In this document: positions 1-11,759 of the stretch, one piece after another
Position numbering within the stretch: position 1 is the first letter of the stretch
Layout: each line of letters begins with the position of its first letter
DNA from: Viscum album
Lineage: Eukaryota > Streptophyta > Magnoliopsida > Santalales > Viscaceae
Assembly: GCA_963277665.1 (NCBI GenBank)
Contig: OY728136.1
Span: 804,661,123-804,725,122 of the forward strand
Length of the DNA stretch: 64,000 nucleotides
Reading direction: 5' to 3'
Position numbers and translations under genes: made by a program
The notes under the pieces: model-generated
What the model saw: only the letters and a program-made list of their open reading frames with translations
Database searches by the model: none
What the model was told of the DNA's origin: nothing

Positions 1-5
1 ATCGA

Positions 6-1440
6 AATTAGCTTAGGTTGAAATTTTGGTACTTTTCGGATAACTTTAATATTCTGATGAATAGTGAAAATTACTAAATTTTAATTAAAAACAACTTTTT
101 TTAATCGAAATAATAAATAGTGAAAAATTATTATTTTTAGTGGTTTTAAAGTATATTTATATTATATTTTTACAGTTTAATACAATGTTGTTCATTGGAT
201 GTAATTTCACATTTAAACTAGATATAAACAAGTGTCAATCTTTTGATAGTTATTATCTCTTAAAAACACGCTATTTGTTTTGACGACGGGAATTAATTTT
301 GAAATTAGTTAATGTAACTGATATGTTTTGAATTTGATAAAATTTTTGAATTCATAATATCAAATATAGATTAGGCCTAATTTTTGGTATTTTTCTGGAA
401 ACTTTCATTTTTTGATGAATAGTGAAACCACTATGTGGTAGTTAAAAAAACTGAATTTTTCATAAAACATAAATTTACCTCTTCTGTGAGTGAAATTTAG
501 AAAATCCAAGAGACACGATTAATATCAAGGACTAAAATGTGGTTCAATGAGATGAAAATAATTTTTGGTGAATAGTAACTTTTTACTTTATTTAACACGG
601 TTAAAAGTAAATAGAGTAGTTAAGGGTAAAAGTGTTATTATTATTACCTTAAACATGTCCTAATTCTATTGGATAAGTTTAATCCGACCAAAAACAGCCT
701 TAGGAATAAAATATGACCATTTAGGCCCACTTGGATTAGATTAGGACATTTATTATCAATTTATTTAAAGAAGGGTTAAAATAGTTAAAATGAAAGTTTA
801 ATAACTAAATGATTTTTAATATAGGGTTATACATAAGATAAATTCGACTATAAATATTCATTAGAAATGTAAAACGATTTCCAACATAATGGTATTTTAT
901 TTGTAATTTTTAGACTTAAAATAATTTAATTTAATTATGAAACAATGATGATGCAGTAATTATCCTATTAATGAAATATTAACATAATTGATGTTATAAA
1001 TACCCAACTAAAGGTAATTTGATGCTTTTAATGAATTCCAATTATTTTATATGTTAAAAGGACATGTTAGTATTGATTTAATTAATTTTTTTCGAACTAC
1101 TCATTCTGTTATGATTTTCTAAAAAATCAATTACCAAATAGTGTCAAAATTGACATAAAATAGTTTTTAAAACAAATATTATATTATTAATTGTTATTAT
1201 ATTCATAAAAATCTAAGGATTGGCCAATATACATATATCATGATAGGTGTATCATTAATGGATCACATGTGGGTCTCTTGGATGTATATGGTATGCTTAT
1301 TAACTATATAATATAAAAATACAAAGTGACATGGTAAATGTGAATCTAATTAACTAAGAGTTAAAACTAAACGATAAGGTTAATATAATGACCTAAACTT
1401 GTCTAAATTCTATTTGATAAGAGTATTTCGACCCATACAC
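6..1440 (+). repeat. Internal direct repeats in the LTR upstream region
   Basis: Two direct repeats are visible. A stretch near 6-80, containing 'ttttggtacttttcgg' and 'gatgaatagtgaaa', recurs near 366-430. A stretch near 641-700, containing 'catgtcctaattctattgg', recurs near 1380-1440 as 'cttgtctaaattctatttg'. Both lie upstream of the TATA box, in the U3 part of the presumed LTR. Such U3 repeats often carry enhancer-like elements, but nothing here proves that. Confidence 0.55.
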
Positions 1441-1519
1441 ACCTTATATTCGAAATATATCAATTTGGAGCTATTAAAAACCGAATTTTACTTTATAATA
1501 AAATAATATTTTTAGATAT

Positions 1520-1580
1520 TCCAAAGGTGCCCCTCTCCTCCCTTATAAAAGGGCACCTCCTCCCTCTCATCCTCACACCA
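1520..1580 (+). promoter_or_regulatory. LTR TATA-box promoter
   Basis: TTATAAAAGGG at about 1543-1553 sits in a C/T-rich context (cccctctcctccc upstream, cacctcctccctctcatc downstream). The same arrangement recurs at 40209 and 47490 in the related LTRs. It is read as the LTR core promoter with transcription starting some 25-35 bases downstream. The start site itself is inferred. Confidence 0.6.
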
Positions 1581-1870
1581 CATTGAGCATTCAAGCTCAG
1601 CGAAACCCTGACAATTTATCTTCTCCACATACCAAGAAACATCCTAGAGGTCCTGGTCTTCTTCAAAGACCAATTTTAGTGCCCTAAGAGGAGGTCTCAA
1701 AGAGGCGCTTCAAAGAAGAGGTAATGTCTGTTACCGATTCTTTCAACTTTATTTATTCTTCCACTTCTTCTTATTAGGTTGTTTAATTATGAAGTAATAA
1801 CATCAGTATCACTACTATACATATATGTTATTATAAGTATTAAACAAACCTATTTCACCATCTATCCATC

Positions 1871-2325
1871 CTACGGAAATCGAAATCATCGCGCGTGCGT
1901 ACGTACGGAATACCGTCACCACGCCGTGGTGTAATCTATTTTCCACCACCACCTTACTTGGATGGGTATAATGGTGTAAATAATGACTATATATTATTAT
2001 TGTAAAGTGATATTGATTCTGTAATATTATACATACACTCAAATAAAATTCCACGATCATGGTAATGATATCATCGCTCGTGCATACGTACGGAATACCG
2101 TCTCCACGATGCGATGAGATTCATTCTCTATGATTAACCATTCATAAATCATTATAATGTATATATAATAATTAATCATGAAATATATGACATAATAATG
2201 ATACTAGATTTATGTATATATATATTTATGTCATCCAATTAATTCCATTCAATTCAATGAGAAAACGAAAACAATGTCCACGCGTACGTACGGCCTACCG
2301 TCTCCATGAACGGTGTATTTCTTTC
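1871..2325 (+). repeat. Triplicated CGTACGTACGG block in LTR
   Basis: Three spaced copies lie at about 1871-1945, 2055-2135 and 2263-2325. Each contains a core like 'gcgtacgtacgg' followed by 'taccgtctccac' or a close variant. Spacing is about 190-200 bp. A weaker fourth fragment, 'ggatacgtacgaag', lies near 2610. The cores are strikingly CpG-rich in a CpG-poor sequence. The same three-copy layout occurs in both LTRs of the 39008-49330 element. Confidence 0.65.
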
Positions 2326-4978
2326 TATTTAATGATATATTATATATATGTATATTCTGAATATATATTATATATAAATCATGTTTTATATTCTGGAATT
2401 AAGTAATCATGATCTAAGTAATCATATGAATAATTAAAAGTCAAAACACAGACGACAAATGAAACAATTTTACCCAAAACGCTCTTTAACACGGAATTTA
2501 CAAAAGAACGGGTAATATAAAGTCATAAGTGAACCATATATGATATCATAACAATGAGTATGATTCTGGAATAATTAAATGACATTATTTAAATCATTAT
2601 ACAGGAGGTTCGGATACGTACGAAGCATATCGGACCTAAGGGAAGGGATAATGTTGTAAATCTCATTTTTATCCGAGATTGCTTATTCGTATGTATTTAC
2701 TGGGGTTACTAAAATCGTCCATGTCCATGTTTTATAAAAGTGTTTTCATTTATGTTTAAATTCCTTTTTACCCATTTTGACTTTAAACCTATGGTATGGA
2801 AGGAATCTTTCTTTTATTTACCCTACAAGGTACTTTTTGGCTTTTTCGACAAAAGTACAAGAAGAATGTTTTTTTAACGTATACGACATGAAAGAATTTT
2901 TACGGTTTTATAAAGCCTTATTTTCATGAAGCTTCCTCCAAAATATTTCATGACTATTTTCAACAAAATATCTTTTTTTTAAAATAACATTACGTTTTGT
3001 GAAAAGAAATTGATTTTGAAGAAGAAAGGATATTTTCCTCAAGAATTCATTTCAAGTGTTTTATCAAAACCTTTTTCCATCTAAGATGTCATTATTTAGT
3101 ATGTGTATGTTTCAAGTATAAAGTATCTATGATTTACATGGTTTCACATTTCTTATTATGAAATGATTTCCATTTCTTTTATATGGATTATGTGATTATG
3201 GGATGATGTTTATGAAACCCATTTTAGTTTTTGGGTTATTATGAATGGTGCATGTTTATTTTGTGGCACAAGTAAGAATGATTTCATTATGAGATGGGTG
3301 GGACCTATATCTCTTTCCAATGCATTGGGTAAAGATTTATATCTCATGAGATAGACATGGATGGAATTGTAAGTTAATCCAGTTCAGTATTACAGGACTG
3401 GATCGAGGAGTGAACTCGATTCAGAAAGGGACTTTGTCCACTAAGATGGTCTTGGCAGCAATTCGTTGGCTAGTATGGAAATAATTACATGTGCTTAATG
3501 GATGCCACAATTACATGTTTTATTCCCATGCTATGTTATCATGATTTATGTTTCATTATGATCTATTCCGTATGTACTTCCATGTTTTAAGTCGTTGCTC
3601 AAGATTTTGATGTTTAAACATTATTTTCATGTTTTTAATTTCAAATCTATATGGTATGTTTTATTTTATCCATTCTTACCCTTACTGAGAATTTGAGCTC
3701 ACCCTTTTTATGTTTTATTTTCCCCCCAGGATTAAAAGAAAGGTTTTAGGTAAGGAAACAAGAAGTGGAAGATCTTTATGGGAGATGTTGAATATCTTTC
3801 ACCACGATTAGAAGATTACGTTCCATGTTTCCAAAGACACTAAAATATTACTGTCCTTCTGTGTTTGTTTTTTATGTGTTAAGTATTCCGCACAAGTAAT
3901 GTAATGTCCATGTACGTCAGGCTTCGGGTCTATACATCCATGGCCTTATTTCCAAAATATCATGTGTTTATTGTCTGATGTTTTGCATGATCCCAATGAT
4001 GTTTTTCCTATTGATGATTTTCCTATTGTTGATCAGGACATTCCTGATGTTTTCTAAGATGACGTCTCTGGTCTTTATCTGGAGATAGAGAGGTAGATTT
4101 TATGGTTGAGCTGGTGCTAGGAACATAGCCAATATTGATACTTTCTTATCATATGGAACTGTTGGATCCAAAAGTGATCAAGATTCAATATGAAAACCTA
4201 CTGGAAATGTGTTTCCTTCACCATACATTATCACCTTGGGAAGCCCTTATTCTCTTTTCTAAGAAAGAATATTGTTAAATTCAATTATGTGTGGACTATC
4301 AGAAGTTGAACTGGGTGACGGTAAACAAAATATATCCTTTTCCTCATGTCGATGATCAGACTGATCCATTAACAGGGGAAAATTGGTCTTCAGTAAGGAT
4401 TTCATAAGCTGAGAGTTGAAGAGTCTGATATACTGAAGACATATTTTAGGCGTAGGTATGAAAATTATGGATATATTATGATTCCTTTTTATCTAACTAA
4501 ATATCCTATAGTTTTAATTCATTTTATTATTAATATATTCCATCAGTATCCTGAAACATCTATGGAAGTGTTCAGGGATGATATTATGGTTTATTTGAAT
4601 TTCGAGAATAAGCATGAGCACCATCTAATCATGGTTCAAGGAATTATGAGGAATTAGTATTTTTATGGAAGTATTTTGAAATATAGTTTCTGGATTGTAG
4701 AATTAATGTTCCTAGAGAACTAGATTTCTGAACATGGATTATATGTTGATCAAGAAAAGTTTAATGTTGTTTTTTCATGGAAGGAACTACAAAATGTCTC
4801 TTAAATTCAACGCTTTTGTGGTCTTGCTGGATACTACTGACTATTCTTCAAGGAATTATCTAATATTGTGTCACCTTTTACTAATATTACTAGGATAGTA
4901 GTGAAATTCTGATGGGATGTAAAGTGTCGGTCCACTTTTGATGAACTAAAATGAATTCTTACATCAGATCAAATTCTG

Positions 4979-5206
4979 ATGATAGCTGAGCTTGGTAAGG
5001 AAAATGTGGTGTTTGGTGTTGCCATAGGTTCTATTTTGGGATGCATGATTATTCATGATAACCATGTTGTATCTTATAGTTATCATCATCTTAGACCGCA
5101 TGAGAATAATTACCCCCACTCACAATTTACAAATTTCCACAGTAATGTATGCACTGAAATATTTATGGAACTATCTTTTTGCGGAGAAGTTCATGGTCTT
5201 CTATGA
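4979..5206 (+). pseudogene. Gypsy RNase H segment (part of the 4021-6900 pol remnant)
   Basis: A 75-residue open stretch contains 'SILGCMIIHDNHVVSYSYH' followed by 'LRPHENNYP'. This corresponds to the gypsy RNase H pattern G-LGCVLMQ-...-VIAYASRQL-...-HE-NYP. In an intact protein this domain removes RNA from the RNA-DNA hybrid during reverse transcription. The catalytic aspartate of the D-AS motif just upstream is not preserved in frame. It is a fragment, not a gene of its own. Confidence 0.8.
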
Positions 5207-5659
5207 TCATAATAATTGCAGTTAGATAAATTCTTAGAAGGACTTGAATATCATATAGAGGAGATGGTATGATACCATCATAAATTTATCTTCGATATCA
5301 CCTACACTCTGGGAAAGGGAAATGTCATTAAAAACACTCTTAGTAGAAAATTACCATCATAGGTTGTTCTAGAATCAATGGCGGAGTAGAACCTTATGAG
5401 GCTCTTCAGTCAATTAAATATGGATGCTCAAGAGAGGGTTTCAGGTATGGATCTAAATAGTGTTTAGTTATCATCATATCTCTTGGAGTTTATATTGAAG
5501 AGGCAGTTGTAAGATGATTATTTTAGTACTTTTTGAGAAATCATTTATGGTGGGAAGACCATTTTGGTTGGTCTATTTCTTTAGATAGTAAGCTTTACAT
5601 TGAGAAGTAGGTTTTCATCCTGACATCTATACATATTTAAGTATTTTTTTATTTTCACA

Positions 5660-6400
5660 TCTCTTCATGGGCCATTCATCTAAGAACTAAAAACATTTAT
5701 TATGACATGAGGCAATGATTATGGTGGCCGAGTATGAAGTATGATATCACATAGTTTGTGTATCGCTCTTACACCTTCCAATGAAAAAAGGTAGAGAACT
5801 AAAAACATTCTCATTTACATCGACCTCTTATAGTGTAGATTTGGAAAAGGGATGGGGTATACCTGTATTTTTTGTTTGATTACCATGGAATACCTATGGG
5901 AGGAATGCTATATGGGTGTCTATTGATCAGTTGATGATGTATGCTCATTTAATTCCAAAAAAATACATTACTAATTTTTTTGATCTGGGTAATCTATATG
6001 TCAAAGATATTGTGAGGATACATAAGAGTCCTTCTGAAATTGTTTCAGACATGGATCCTAGGTTTACCACAATGTTATGGAGAATAATTCAAGAGGAAAT
6101 GGGAAATCACATCAAGTTGATAATATCTTACCATCCACAGATAGAACATCAGACAGAGCATGTGATATAGATCCTGTATGTTATATTATGTCACTGTGTC
6201 TTGGATTATGGAGGATCATGAGATAACTATCTGAGAACTGGTTGTTTTTTTATAAAAATAATTTTTAGTAATCAATCTGAAGGGATCCCGTTGAAGCATT
6301 GTATGGTCGCCCGTGTAGATCACCTCTTTATTGGGATGGGGCTAGAGAAGCTTCCTTGGTTGGACCAAGTTTCATTCTGGATACGGTTTCAAGGTATAAA
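5660..6400 (+). pseudogene. Gypsy integrase segment (part of the 4021-6900 pol remnant)
   Basis: The zinc-binding lead-in is visible near 5688-5800 ('YYDMRQ*LWWPSMKYDI'). The catalytic core follows in the open stretch 5916-6170, with 'SEIVSDMDPRFTTMLWR' and 'SYHPQIEHQTEHVI'. These match IVSDRDPRFTS-FW and FHPQTDGQSERTI of chromovirus integrases. The aspartate of SDMDPRF and the E in the second half of the core are compatible with the DDE triad. Downstream, 'EALYGR'-type sequence appears near 6290. Stops flank the open part. Confidence 0.85.
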
Positions 6401-6953
6401 GATGTACATCGACATCTACTAATAGCCTAGAGTTGACACAAATCATATGCGGATCGACAGTGCCCACATTTGGAGCTTTGTGTAGATGACTTTGTTTTCT
6501 TGAATGTTTCTCCTCGGTTGGGTCACTGTTGGCTAGGAAAACAAGAAATTTTTTATCCAAGATATGTTAAACCATTTAAGGTTTCTGAGTGGCTGAGGGA
6601 TTTTTTTATCAATTAGAACTACCAGTTCAGTTGACAAACATTCATGATGATTTTGACATTTCATAGCATAAGAAGTACCATCCTTATCCAACTCACATTC
6701 TGAGTTTCAAAGAAAATAAATGAGATCCATATGATTCTATTTTAGAGAAACTAGTTCAGATCATTGACACTCAAGTGACAGTATTATATGGGATTTCGAT
6801 TTTGTTATTTTAAGTTCTATTGTAGCATGGATAAAATTATAATGAGACTTGGGAACGCAATTCATTTATGAGGGTTTAATGGATACATATTTTAATAGGG
6901 ATCACATCTCCCACATGAACCACGGGGATGGATAGTCTTTATGGTTGGAAGTT

Positions 6954-9110
6954 TGTAACATCCCTTTGCCGATCATTGTACATGTGCCTTTATCCTCATT
7001 GTGATTGTCCTTTTCTCATTGTATGAATAGGGCATAGAATAAATTTAGAGGATACCAATAATGTTAAGTCATAGATTTGATGTTCTTCCGGGTTTAACTA
7101 TCTTTTTCTATAGGCTGAAGGAGGATTACATTCGATCTTACTTGGTTACATGACATGTAGTGGTTTTTGGATGCAATTCGGGAAATGGGTTACGCTGTGA
7201 AAGGTTACACTTCATGAATGTTGGTTTCACTTCATGTATGATTTAGATATAATATTTTTAATATGAGTCGATAGGGTTTTCATCATACATAAATAGAGTG
7301 GACTTCACAAAATGAATGGGTGTTTCATATTCTGTAATTCCATGATCAAGGAAGATTTGGGGCCCCACTCATGTTTTTGTGTGCTCTTTCGGCTACCTTT
7401 TCTACCTTACTCTTAAACCTAATCTCTTTTCCTGGTGATTTTTAGAGACACCAATGATTTTATGATTGATCTATTTGGTGTTAGATCCTTATTGAGTCCA
7501 CTATGCATCTTTCCGGGTTAGTAATCCTATATCTCCATAATTGTTTGGGATTAGGGAAGAACCGTTTGGTTGCGTTATTGGATATTTCGATCTATGTTTG
7601 TGTTCTCATTTATATTATTCTAATATTTTTTGTGGGATCTAATTATAGATGTTGTTCCTTATTGGGTGTGATGTGGGGGGATCTTTTTCTTGAGGTATTT
7701 GGTTTACTATTCCCTGTAGACCCTTTTATTTTCCAATTAAATCAAATCTAATGAGTGTGGATAGAATTATAGGGCCTTCATTGTCATCTTTGGGTTTTCA
7801 TTGTTGGTGAATCCCGTTGCAGGCATGTGCGACCTATGTTTTGAGTTGGGTGGTTCCGTATCTAGCCTATGACAGTAAGAATTATTTCTATTTGTTTAAA
7901 AATTGATTAATAAAATTTGTATAACTATTTCTGTTTGTTGAAAATGGTTTTTAAGGAAAAATAGTTTCTCCATTTTATGAAAAATATGAGATGAAAATGG
8001 GTACTTTTGAAACAGAAAAATTGATTTGTGAAAATGAGAATATGGGTTACCTTGGGTACTTAGTTGTAATGATTAGCATAAGACCATTGTCCATGTTTTT
8101 TGATTATCAGGTGGTTTTATCATGGGGATTTACACTTTTTCCTAGGCATGTTGTTCTAGTGGATGGATATTGACAATGTTGATCAATTACTAATGGGGTA
8201 TTCCTATTCTTCCTAGGTCTGTGTTCTAGGAACTAGATTGTGCCCATAATTTATGGTGGTATTAGTAGTCTACTATAAAACAAGTCTATCCAGAAGTAAT
8301 GATTCTAACTATCTATTAAGAAAGGAAATGTATAGAAGTGTGATGGATGGGTTAAAATAGGCAAAATTGTCCTCATCCACCAAAAATAGTTCTACATATC
8401 ATATTATGACATATCCTTGGTACTGATACCTATGTTTCCCATTCTATTTGGTACTTCATGGCTTTCTGAGTTATCCTTGATATGCATGTTATACCTACTT
8501 TTGTTTAGAGCTATGAAAAAGGGAATTTTTTACCATATTTTCATTAAAAATTCATTACTTCTAATAATTTCATGTTTTTTTAAATAATAATACATTAATT
8601 TTTATATAGAGGCTTTATATAGAACACTTGTGTGAGTTCATACTGGACCGTTTAGATGGAACTCTATGCACCTATTAAGTGGTGCATATACCTTTTTATG
8701 TCATTGAATTTAGATATATCCATGGAACCACCGTGAGGAAGTAAGGTCTTGTGTCAGTTGGTTTTGGGTAGCTGGTGGTGAGATGGTGTGAGTTCACCCA
8801 CATCGTTACACGGAGTAGCTTTTTGGTTTTGGTCCTTGAAGCTGGTCTGGTCTCATAGAGTTTGGATACCTTTATAGTTGTTATTTATATCTTTTTACAT
8901 CTAGGGAATATATTCATCATTAATCCACTATTTTTTTTCTTTGTGTATATATATATTCTTTGTGTTTGTTTAGGTTGGCAGGAAATCGTTCCTCTGGTTT
9001 GTTGTTCAATGACCGAGTTCTTGTCACAAGCCTGTAGGGATTGACAGTTCCCTTTGGGTATGTGAGATAATGGGTTGGGGTGCCATGTTTGAGTGTAGCC
9101 TAGGTTGTTT
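6954..9110 (+). repeat. LTR-like sequence after the pol remnant
   Basis: Directly after the C-terminal pol region the sequence TGTAACATCCC (6954) looks like a plant gypsy LTR start. A leader-like pyrimidine-rich stretch lies near 7380-7440. The right boundary, near 9110, is a guess from the change in composition. It does not resemble the LTR at 1-3942, so the pol remnant does not have a matching LTR pair in this window. Open stretches at 7503-7751, 7991-8173 and 8862-9044 resemble no protein I know and are taken as chance. Confidence 0.45.
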
Positions 9111-10261
9111 AGTTACTTTAGAGGGCATCCATTAAATATTAGACTCAATCCAAGAGGTTGTTTTTAATTCAATTTCAATTCATTATGATAATCTTCTATG
9201 TCATTGGTTATATTGTGCCATGAATATGGGTGAATTTACCAATTATTTCATTATAATACATTTCCACTTTTATTGTTTTCATTTAAATTTGGCACAAATT
9301 TTTATTTTTACTGATTTATTATCACTCCAATGATATGATCATTTTAATATATTTTCATCTCACTTTTTATATATGTGAGACAAATATAATATTCCCTACA
9401 TATTTATTTTTTGTGGTGTATATACTTATCATTTTGATATATTATATAATGGATTATTTAATAATTGTTGTTTTTAATTGGTTCATTTTTTGAATAATTC
9501 TTTTGGTGATTATGATTCAAATATCACCCCAGTTTTAAAAAACTTCGTCTAAATTTACATTTCCTTGAGTATTATTAGTTTTTAGGCACTTAATTAATTT
9601 ACTATGTTTTATATACACCTATATGAGATGTTATGTCATGAATTTATTTTATTTCATGATATTAAAAGTTTCTATTGATGTTATTATTTGATTAATAACA
9701 TGGATTTTAAGATACTCAAGTAGTATTGGTTTTTTTCATTGAACTATTATTTCTATGAGGTATATTCCATATTTACAACTTATTTTTTATTTTCTGGTGT
9801 TCATAAATCCAATTAATGTAATATATCATTTATATACATTAATTTTTTTGGATTTACTTATCCATTTGATGATCTATATTCCATGGGTTTTATGGATTCA
9901 ATGTTACTAAAGTAGTAATGGATTTTTGTTTATCAAAATGTTCCATTTTTGAGATGTTTTTTATGTTATAAAGATATCTTTTTTATGAGGTGTATATAGT
10001 GATAAATTTTCATGTTATATCATTAATAAAATTATTATAATTATATTATATGTTTAATTTATTTCTATTCCTCCATATAGATTATAAATTAAATGTCTCA
10101 TTTTGGTACATGACACATTTGAATGTTGAAAGTTATTTTCATCAATAATGTTTTCAATGATAATTTATTGATATTTAAATTCATCAATGTCAAAAACACA
10201 TGTTATACTTATCCTCCATACGGGATATTTTGAATTGATATCATCTTTATTATTTTTGGGA

Positions 10262-10520
10262 TGGATTAAAATTATTTTATAGATATTGTTATGGAACCCA
10301 TTTATTTTCGATTGTTTAGTCATGTTTCAAATAGAATGTTATTAATCAAAATTTATTCTAAATGGTTTAATCATGTTTAAATTAGAATTTAATGTAACCA
10401 TTTTATTTTCCACGGGATAATCACAATTTATAGAGATTGTTATAAAATAAATTTGTTTTCTATGGGTTATTAATGTTTATAAGATTTAATTATATAACAC
10501 ATTTATTTTACACAGTTAAA
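10262..10520 (+). repeat. Imperfect tandem repeats of about 50 bp
   Basis: About five degenerate units of roughly 45-60 bp repeat a pattern of 'ttattttc...gg-ttaatcatgttt...tag-aatt'. Examples begin near 10275, 10335, 10395, 10445 and 10495. They are too diverged for exact boundaries. Similar short arrays occur inside the LTRs of the element at 53424-63077, in keeping with an LTR origin. Confidence 0.4.
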
Positions 10521-11307
10521 TCAAGTTATGAAAGTGTTATTTGTTATTATAATGAGTTTTTGATTTAATTCATGATTTTTTGTGTTGTGATTTGGTAATG
10601 GTACATAAAAATTGGATGGGTAGTTACATGAAAAACCAATTACGGGTATTTCCGTGATTAATAAATGATGGATGGTTCATTGATATTCCAATGATGAGTG
10701 GTTACATGATAAATTAACAACATGTGGGTCAATAAATCCAACCGATTTGTTGGATATGGATGTCAAACGTATTGTAATTCCATTTGTTAGAGTGATTTTA
10801 AGATTAAAATAAAATTGATGTCCAAAGTACATTTATGTTTTCATTATTATTGTCATGGGTTAATAATATTTCTAATAATCGAGATAGATATCACATGGAT
10901 AATGATTATTGATACTGATGAATCATTCCTTTTCCATGATTCTATATTTGATGATCTATAATTTGTTTGGTATGAGTTATTTTATGAATCACTCATGGTA
11001 TTTTATTATTTCATCATACACTTATTCACCCTTATTTTCATTAATGATGTTAAATTAATAATGATTATATTTACCCTTACTGAGAATCTGAGCTCACTCT
11101 TATAATGTTTACATTATCGAATCTTATATATGTTGATGTTGACTGAGTTTTTTCTAGAAGTTATTTCACATTTATGATGATGATGTATTAACATGAAAAA
11201 ATGGTGGGTTAAGTTGGTCAAATGGTCTTTTGATGACTTGTGAATTTTTTATGAGGTATTATATCCTAATTCAATAGAACTATAATACTTAATGGTTCTT
11301 TAATATG

Positions 11308-11455
11308 GATGTGATGAATGTTTCCATTTTATAAATTTGGTTCACAATCATCAACATGAATTTCAGGAATTTGATTTTATAAATATGGATGTGATGTTTA
11401 GATGAAAAATTTAGGTCACAATCATCGACATGATTTTCAGGAATATGAGTTTATA
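11308..11455 (+). repeat. Tandem duplication of about 75-80 bp
   Basis: Two adjacent copies share 'aatatggatgtgatg', then 'ggttcacaatcatcaacatg' (first copy) or 'ggtcacaatcatcgacatg' (second copy), then 'ttcaggaat' and 'ttta'. The copies differ by several substitutions and small gaps, so the duplication is not recent. Confidence 0.7.
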
Positions 11456-11759
11456 TATTTTCTACACATGATCTTGGGGTGTGGGTTCTTGATTTTTATA
11501 GAGTTATTATTTATATAATATATTCTTATCTACTCAAATATAAGTATTAATTTGGGGAGAATTATAATTTTTTACATAATATGTTGGGAAAGAAAAGGTT
11601 ATTTGTAATGTAGAGTAAATGTTAATTTGAGATGGATAAATGAACCTTCATGTGTAATTATATTATTAAAAAATGGATATGTATAGATCATTCATAAATA
11701 GAGGAAAATTATGGATGGAAAAAACTAAAAGATGTAATAGAAATGTGTATGTACAATTT

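Larger units (their letters stand above)
1..3942 (+). repeat. LTR of Ty3/gypsy family 1 (left end outside window)
   Basis: This stretch is read as a long terminal repeat because it shares an ordered set of landmarks with the two LTRs of the element at 39008-49330. These are a TATA box with pyrimidine-rich flanks (1520-1580), three spaced copies of a CGTACGTACGG-type block (1871-2325), and a 'gaaacaattttaccc'-type stretch near 2460. Near the right end, 'cttactgagaatttgagctc' (about 3690) and 'cgtcaggcttcggg' (about 3915) resemble the 3' parts of plant Tekay/Del LTRs. The end at about 3942 ('acatcca' then 'tgg') is an estimate from that resemblance. No protein-coding potential is visible. Confidence 0.6.
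4021..6900 (+). pseudogene. Ty3/gypsy pol remnant (RT, RNase H, integrase, C-terminal region)
   Basis: A broken polyprotein runs in the usual gypsy order, with many stops and frame changes. RT is recognisable from about 4025 ('DQDIPDVF', corresponding to the EFPDVF lead-in) through 'SPWEALILFSKKE' near 4230, 'LCVDYQKLN' near 4290 and 'FRDDIMVYLN' near 4575 (the F-x-DD active-site strand). RNase H, integrase and a chromodomain-type C-terminal region follow. The C-terminal region reads 'NIHDDFDIS' near 6640 and 'NYNETWERN' near 6850. Gag and protease are absent: RT begins within about 100 bp of the presumed LTR end. A dead copy of a Tekay/Del-like chromovirus is the best reading. Confidence 0.8.
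9111..11482 (+). repeat. Second LTR-like stretch, left-truncated
   Basis: This AT-rich stretch contains 'acccttactgagaatctgagctcac' split around 11073-11098, nearly the same as 3687-3712 in the LTR at the left edge. It ends near 11482 with 'cttggggtgtgggttcttg', which resembles the LTR end and primer-binding-site junction of Tekay-type elements. It is read as the 3' part of an LTR of the element whose pol remnant starts near 11760. Its left boundary is unclear. Confidence 0.4.

Noticed and set aside
1543..1553. Promoter of a host gene
   Set aside because: The TATA box recurs in the same context in two other LTRs and no host coding sequence follows it.
1815..2060. 81-codon minus-strand open frame
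   Set aside because: Sits in the LTR across the first triple-repeat block and is not kept in the related LTRs.
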